The translations under genes and the position numbers were made by a program. From a virus, in the IMG/VR virus record IMGVR_UViG_3300007963_000007, positions 1 to 59,061 of that record: a DNA stretch of 59,061 nucleotides; one strand, written 5' to 3'. Below, piece by piece: positions 58,028-59,061 of the stretch (position 1 is the stretch's first letter; each line of letters opens with the position of its first letter). The notes beneath the pieces are model-generated. The model saw only the letters and a program-made list of their open reading frames with translations. It did not search any database and had not been told where the DNA came from.

Positions 58028-58146
58028 CGCAAAACCGCCCCTCCCATGGGATTACCTGCGCTAGATCTCCTGTTGAAACTCCCAACCCACTCTGAATCAG
58101 GCAACGTGGATCACTAACAAGGTTTCATGGCGAGGGGCGGTCTGCG
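58028..58146. ncRNA. Long structured intergenic element
   Basis: ACCGCCCCTC (58034-58043) and GAGGGGCGGT (58132-58141) pair perfectly, extended outside by CGCA/TGCG and inside by CCATG/CATGG (58044-58048 with 58126-58130). The enclosed loop of about 80 nt can fold further. No coding frame or U-run. It sits in the gap 57937-58221 upstream of an operator-controlled promoter. Could be a small RNA, a long-loop terminator or a DNA cruciform/packaging signal; the strand is unknown. The rest of that gap (58147-58221) shows nothing clear. Confidence 0.5.
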
Positions 58147-58221
58147 TGAGAATAGGAAGCAGGGTGGGGGTTACAAGTCGAAAAGGGGAGCTAAATTCGA
58201 CATATGTTAGTAACGTGTCGA

Positions 58222-58527
58222 TCACTCTGATTTTGCCGCTTTAAGCGTATATAGCTCGTCCATTAGCTTTTCAACACGCTTTTGAAGCTCCGAGATATGA
58301 AGATCCTGTCGTGTATCCGAAGGGAGTTCACCACTTCCCCATTTTCCGGCAGGCCATTTTTCCACAAATTCAGCATTTTTAGTCACCGTGCGCTCCAACA
58401 TCTGAATTTGAAAGTCGTTGTGCTGAACTTCAGAGTTCAGATTAGACGCCCACCAAACGATTCCTGCTGCCTGAACCGCGAGTCCCGCATAAAGCGTAAG
58501 TTTAGAATCTGTTTTGGGGGTGGCCAT
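58222..58527 (-). CDS. Membrane-anchored coiled-coil protein, 101 aa
   Basis: One N-terminal membrane helix (LTLYAGLAVQAAGIVWWAS, about residues 10-28) is followed by a periplasm- or cytoplasm-facing coiled coil (QNDFQIQMLERTV-like and ISELQKRVEKLMDELYTLKA). The topology resembles inner-membrane spanins or holin-associated proteins, but it is far from the lysis cassette. It has its own leaderless promoter. Confidence 0.6.
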   Translation of the reverse strand: MATPKTDSKLTLYAGLAVQAAGIVWWASNLNSEVQHNDFQIQMLERTVTKNAEFVEKWPAGKWGSGELPSDTRQDLHISELQKRVEKLMDELYTLKAAKSE

Positions 58528-58536
58528 TTAACCACT

Positions 58537-58564
58537 AGCGTATCAGCGTAGCGGTTTAAGTCAA
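58537..58564 (-). promoter_or_regulatory. Promoter of the membrane coiled-coil gene
   Basis: -35 TTGACT (58559-58564), 16-bp spacer, -10 TACGCT (58537-58542); a second TACGCT lies inside the spacer (58545-58550). The ATG (58527) follows nine bases after the -10. Confidence 0.55.
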
Positions 58565-58609
58565 TCCACCGTGCAGGGGGGTTTAGCGGGATCTCAAAAA
58601 CTATATTAG

Positions 58610-58663
58610 AAAGTTTCCTGTAGAGAGTATAGCTAGTTGTAAATTACAATAAGGTATATATTA
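58610..58663 (-). promoter_or_regulatory. TTGTAAnTTACAA operator block, copy 2
   Basis: A second copy of the block at 57943-57996, with the palindrome TTGTAAATTACAA (58637-58649) and the flanks AGTTTCCTGT and AGGTATATA. No good -35 is left, and the end overlaps the stop of the basic-protein gene. It may be a regulator-binding site or a decayed promoter. Confidence 0.65.
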
Positions 58664-58924
58664 GTCTAGAGAACTTTCGATTTCCTTTTTGCGAGCCTCT
58701 TTCTTTTTGGCATACGCTTCCGCACGGCTTTGCAGGATTTTTGCTTTGTGCTTTAGGTAGTATTGCTTGTTGTAATTCTTCCTAGCGTCAAACTTTTCGG
58801 GGTCCTTGAGTTCCTCCATGCGCCGTTTAGCCCGAATACGCTCTCTGTTTTTAGCATAATACTGGCGCTGGTATTCCCTACGCGCCTCTTTGTTACGCTC
58901 GTAGTAATTAATGTTCTGCTCCAT
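58661..58924 (-). CDS. Very basic repeat-containing protein, 87 aa
   Basis: The product is dominated by Lys, Arg, Glu and Tyr, with three related units (YYERNKEARREYQRQ, YYAKNRERIRAKRR, YYLKHKAKILQSR). This resembles small basic phage proteins near HNH/NUMOD genes and is probably DNA-binding. It has its own near-leaderless promoter. Confidence 0.6.
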   Translation of the reverse strand: MEQNINYYERNKEARREYQRQYYAKNRERIRAKRRMEELKDPEKFDARKNYNKQYYLKHKAKILQSRAEAYAKKKEARKKEIESSLD

Positions 58925-58932
58925 ACGGCTTA

Positions 58933-58960
58933 ATTATTCGTGCAATCGGGATTTGGTCAA
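58933..58960 (-). promoter_or_regulatory. Promoter of the basic-protein gene
   Basis: -35 TTGACC (58955-58960), 16-bp spacer, -10 AATAAT (58933-58938). The ATG (58924) is eight bases after the -10, as in the other leaderless units. Confidence 0.65.
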
Positions 58961-58969
58961 GTTTTTTCC

Positions 58970-59061
58970 CAGAGGGGGGATATATACACCTCGGTGCTGG
59001 AGAAAAACCCCCACCCCACCCGTCGCGTCTCGACCTCGGCTCCGCGCCCGTGGTCCCTGCA
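58970..59061. other. G/C-rich right end without genes
   Basis: The last 90 bases contain G and C runs (AGAGGGGGGA; CCCCCACCCCACCC) and then a G/C-rich stretch unlike the rest of the window. No gene is visible. It may be part of the next region, or a low-quality or foreign end. Confidence 0.4.

Noticed and set aside
58028-58146. tRNA or tmRNA in the structured intergenic element
   Set aside because: No T-loop GTTC-A-TC signature or anticodon-arm arrangement is visible on either strand.

Overview
The window is most of the genome of a tailed double-stranded DNA bacteriophage. It carries a large terminase, portal, scaffold, major capsid protein, tail fibres, a lysis cassette, a family-A DNA polymerase and a primase-helicase. 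There is no sheath, tail-tube terminator or recognisable tape-measure gene. Short-tail-type structural genes and one enormous internal-virion-type protein point to a podovirus-like particle. No integrase, CI-like repressor, tRNA, CRISPR array or phage RNA polymerase was seen. The promoters look like sigma-70 promoters, so the host polymerase probably transcribes everything. Almost no gene has a Shine-Dalgarno sequence. The early genes have C/A-rich leaders instead, and many promoters sit so close to the start codon that the mRNA should be leaderless. This suggests a Gram-negative host (lipoproteins, possible spanin) that tolerates SD-free initiation. Tail-fibre repeats of this kind are common in aquatic phages; the host lineage cannot be fixed from the sequence.

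Layout. (1) 1-13805, plus strand: dense early/accessory genes, mostly small and unknown. Recognisable ones are the C-terminus of an ArdC-like antirestriction protein cut by the left edge, a SprT-like metallopeptidase, a YgiT-type zinc finger, a HhH base-excision glycosylase, a DUF3846-like protein, an SNF2-like helicase and a DUF1599/Nmad1-like protein. Four copies of a roughly 60-bp promoter block and two further promoters with the same 16-bp spacer drive them. (2) 13780-31978, minus strand: large terminase, two charged virion-type proteins (one with a perfect EF-hand loop), a 4775-residue polyvalent protein and a small basic protein. (3) 32007-39847, plus strand: probable small terminase, RuvC-like resolvase, Cas4/RecB-like Fe-S nuclease, an unknown protein, DNA polymerase (Leu at the 762 position) and AEP primase-SF3 helicase. 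(4) 39813-57136, minus strand: PD-(D/E)XK nuclease, HExxH peptidase, amidase/holin/lipoprotein lysis cassette, tail and fibre genes, capsid, scaffold and portal, interrupted by one plus-strand glycosyltransferase-like gene (50193-50915). (5) 57137-59061: a plus-strand lipoprotein with its own leaderless promoter and terminator, then three small minus-strand genes with palindromic operators and a long structured intergenic element.

The most unusual feature is inside the 4775-residue protein. The motif L-Q-[ST]-R-[YI]-G-[GA] occurs five times, each between apparent domains and each encoded by different synonymous codons. It cuts the C-terminal half into modules of about 316, 502, 374, 351 and 1099 residues. 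An intact HExxH metalloprotease domain lies just before the first copy. The simplest reading is a packaged polyprotein with conserved processing sites. Other notable points are the uniform 16-bp-spacer leaderless promoters, a roughly 200-nt structured capsid mRNA leader with a duplicated element, and several long G/C-rich RNA structures.
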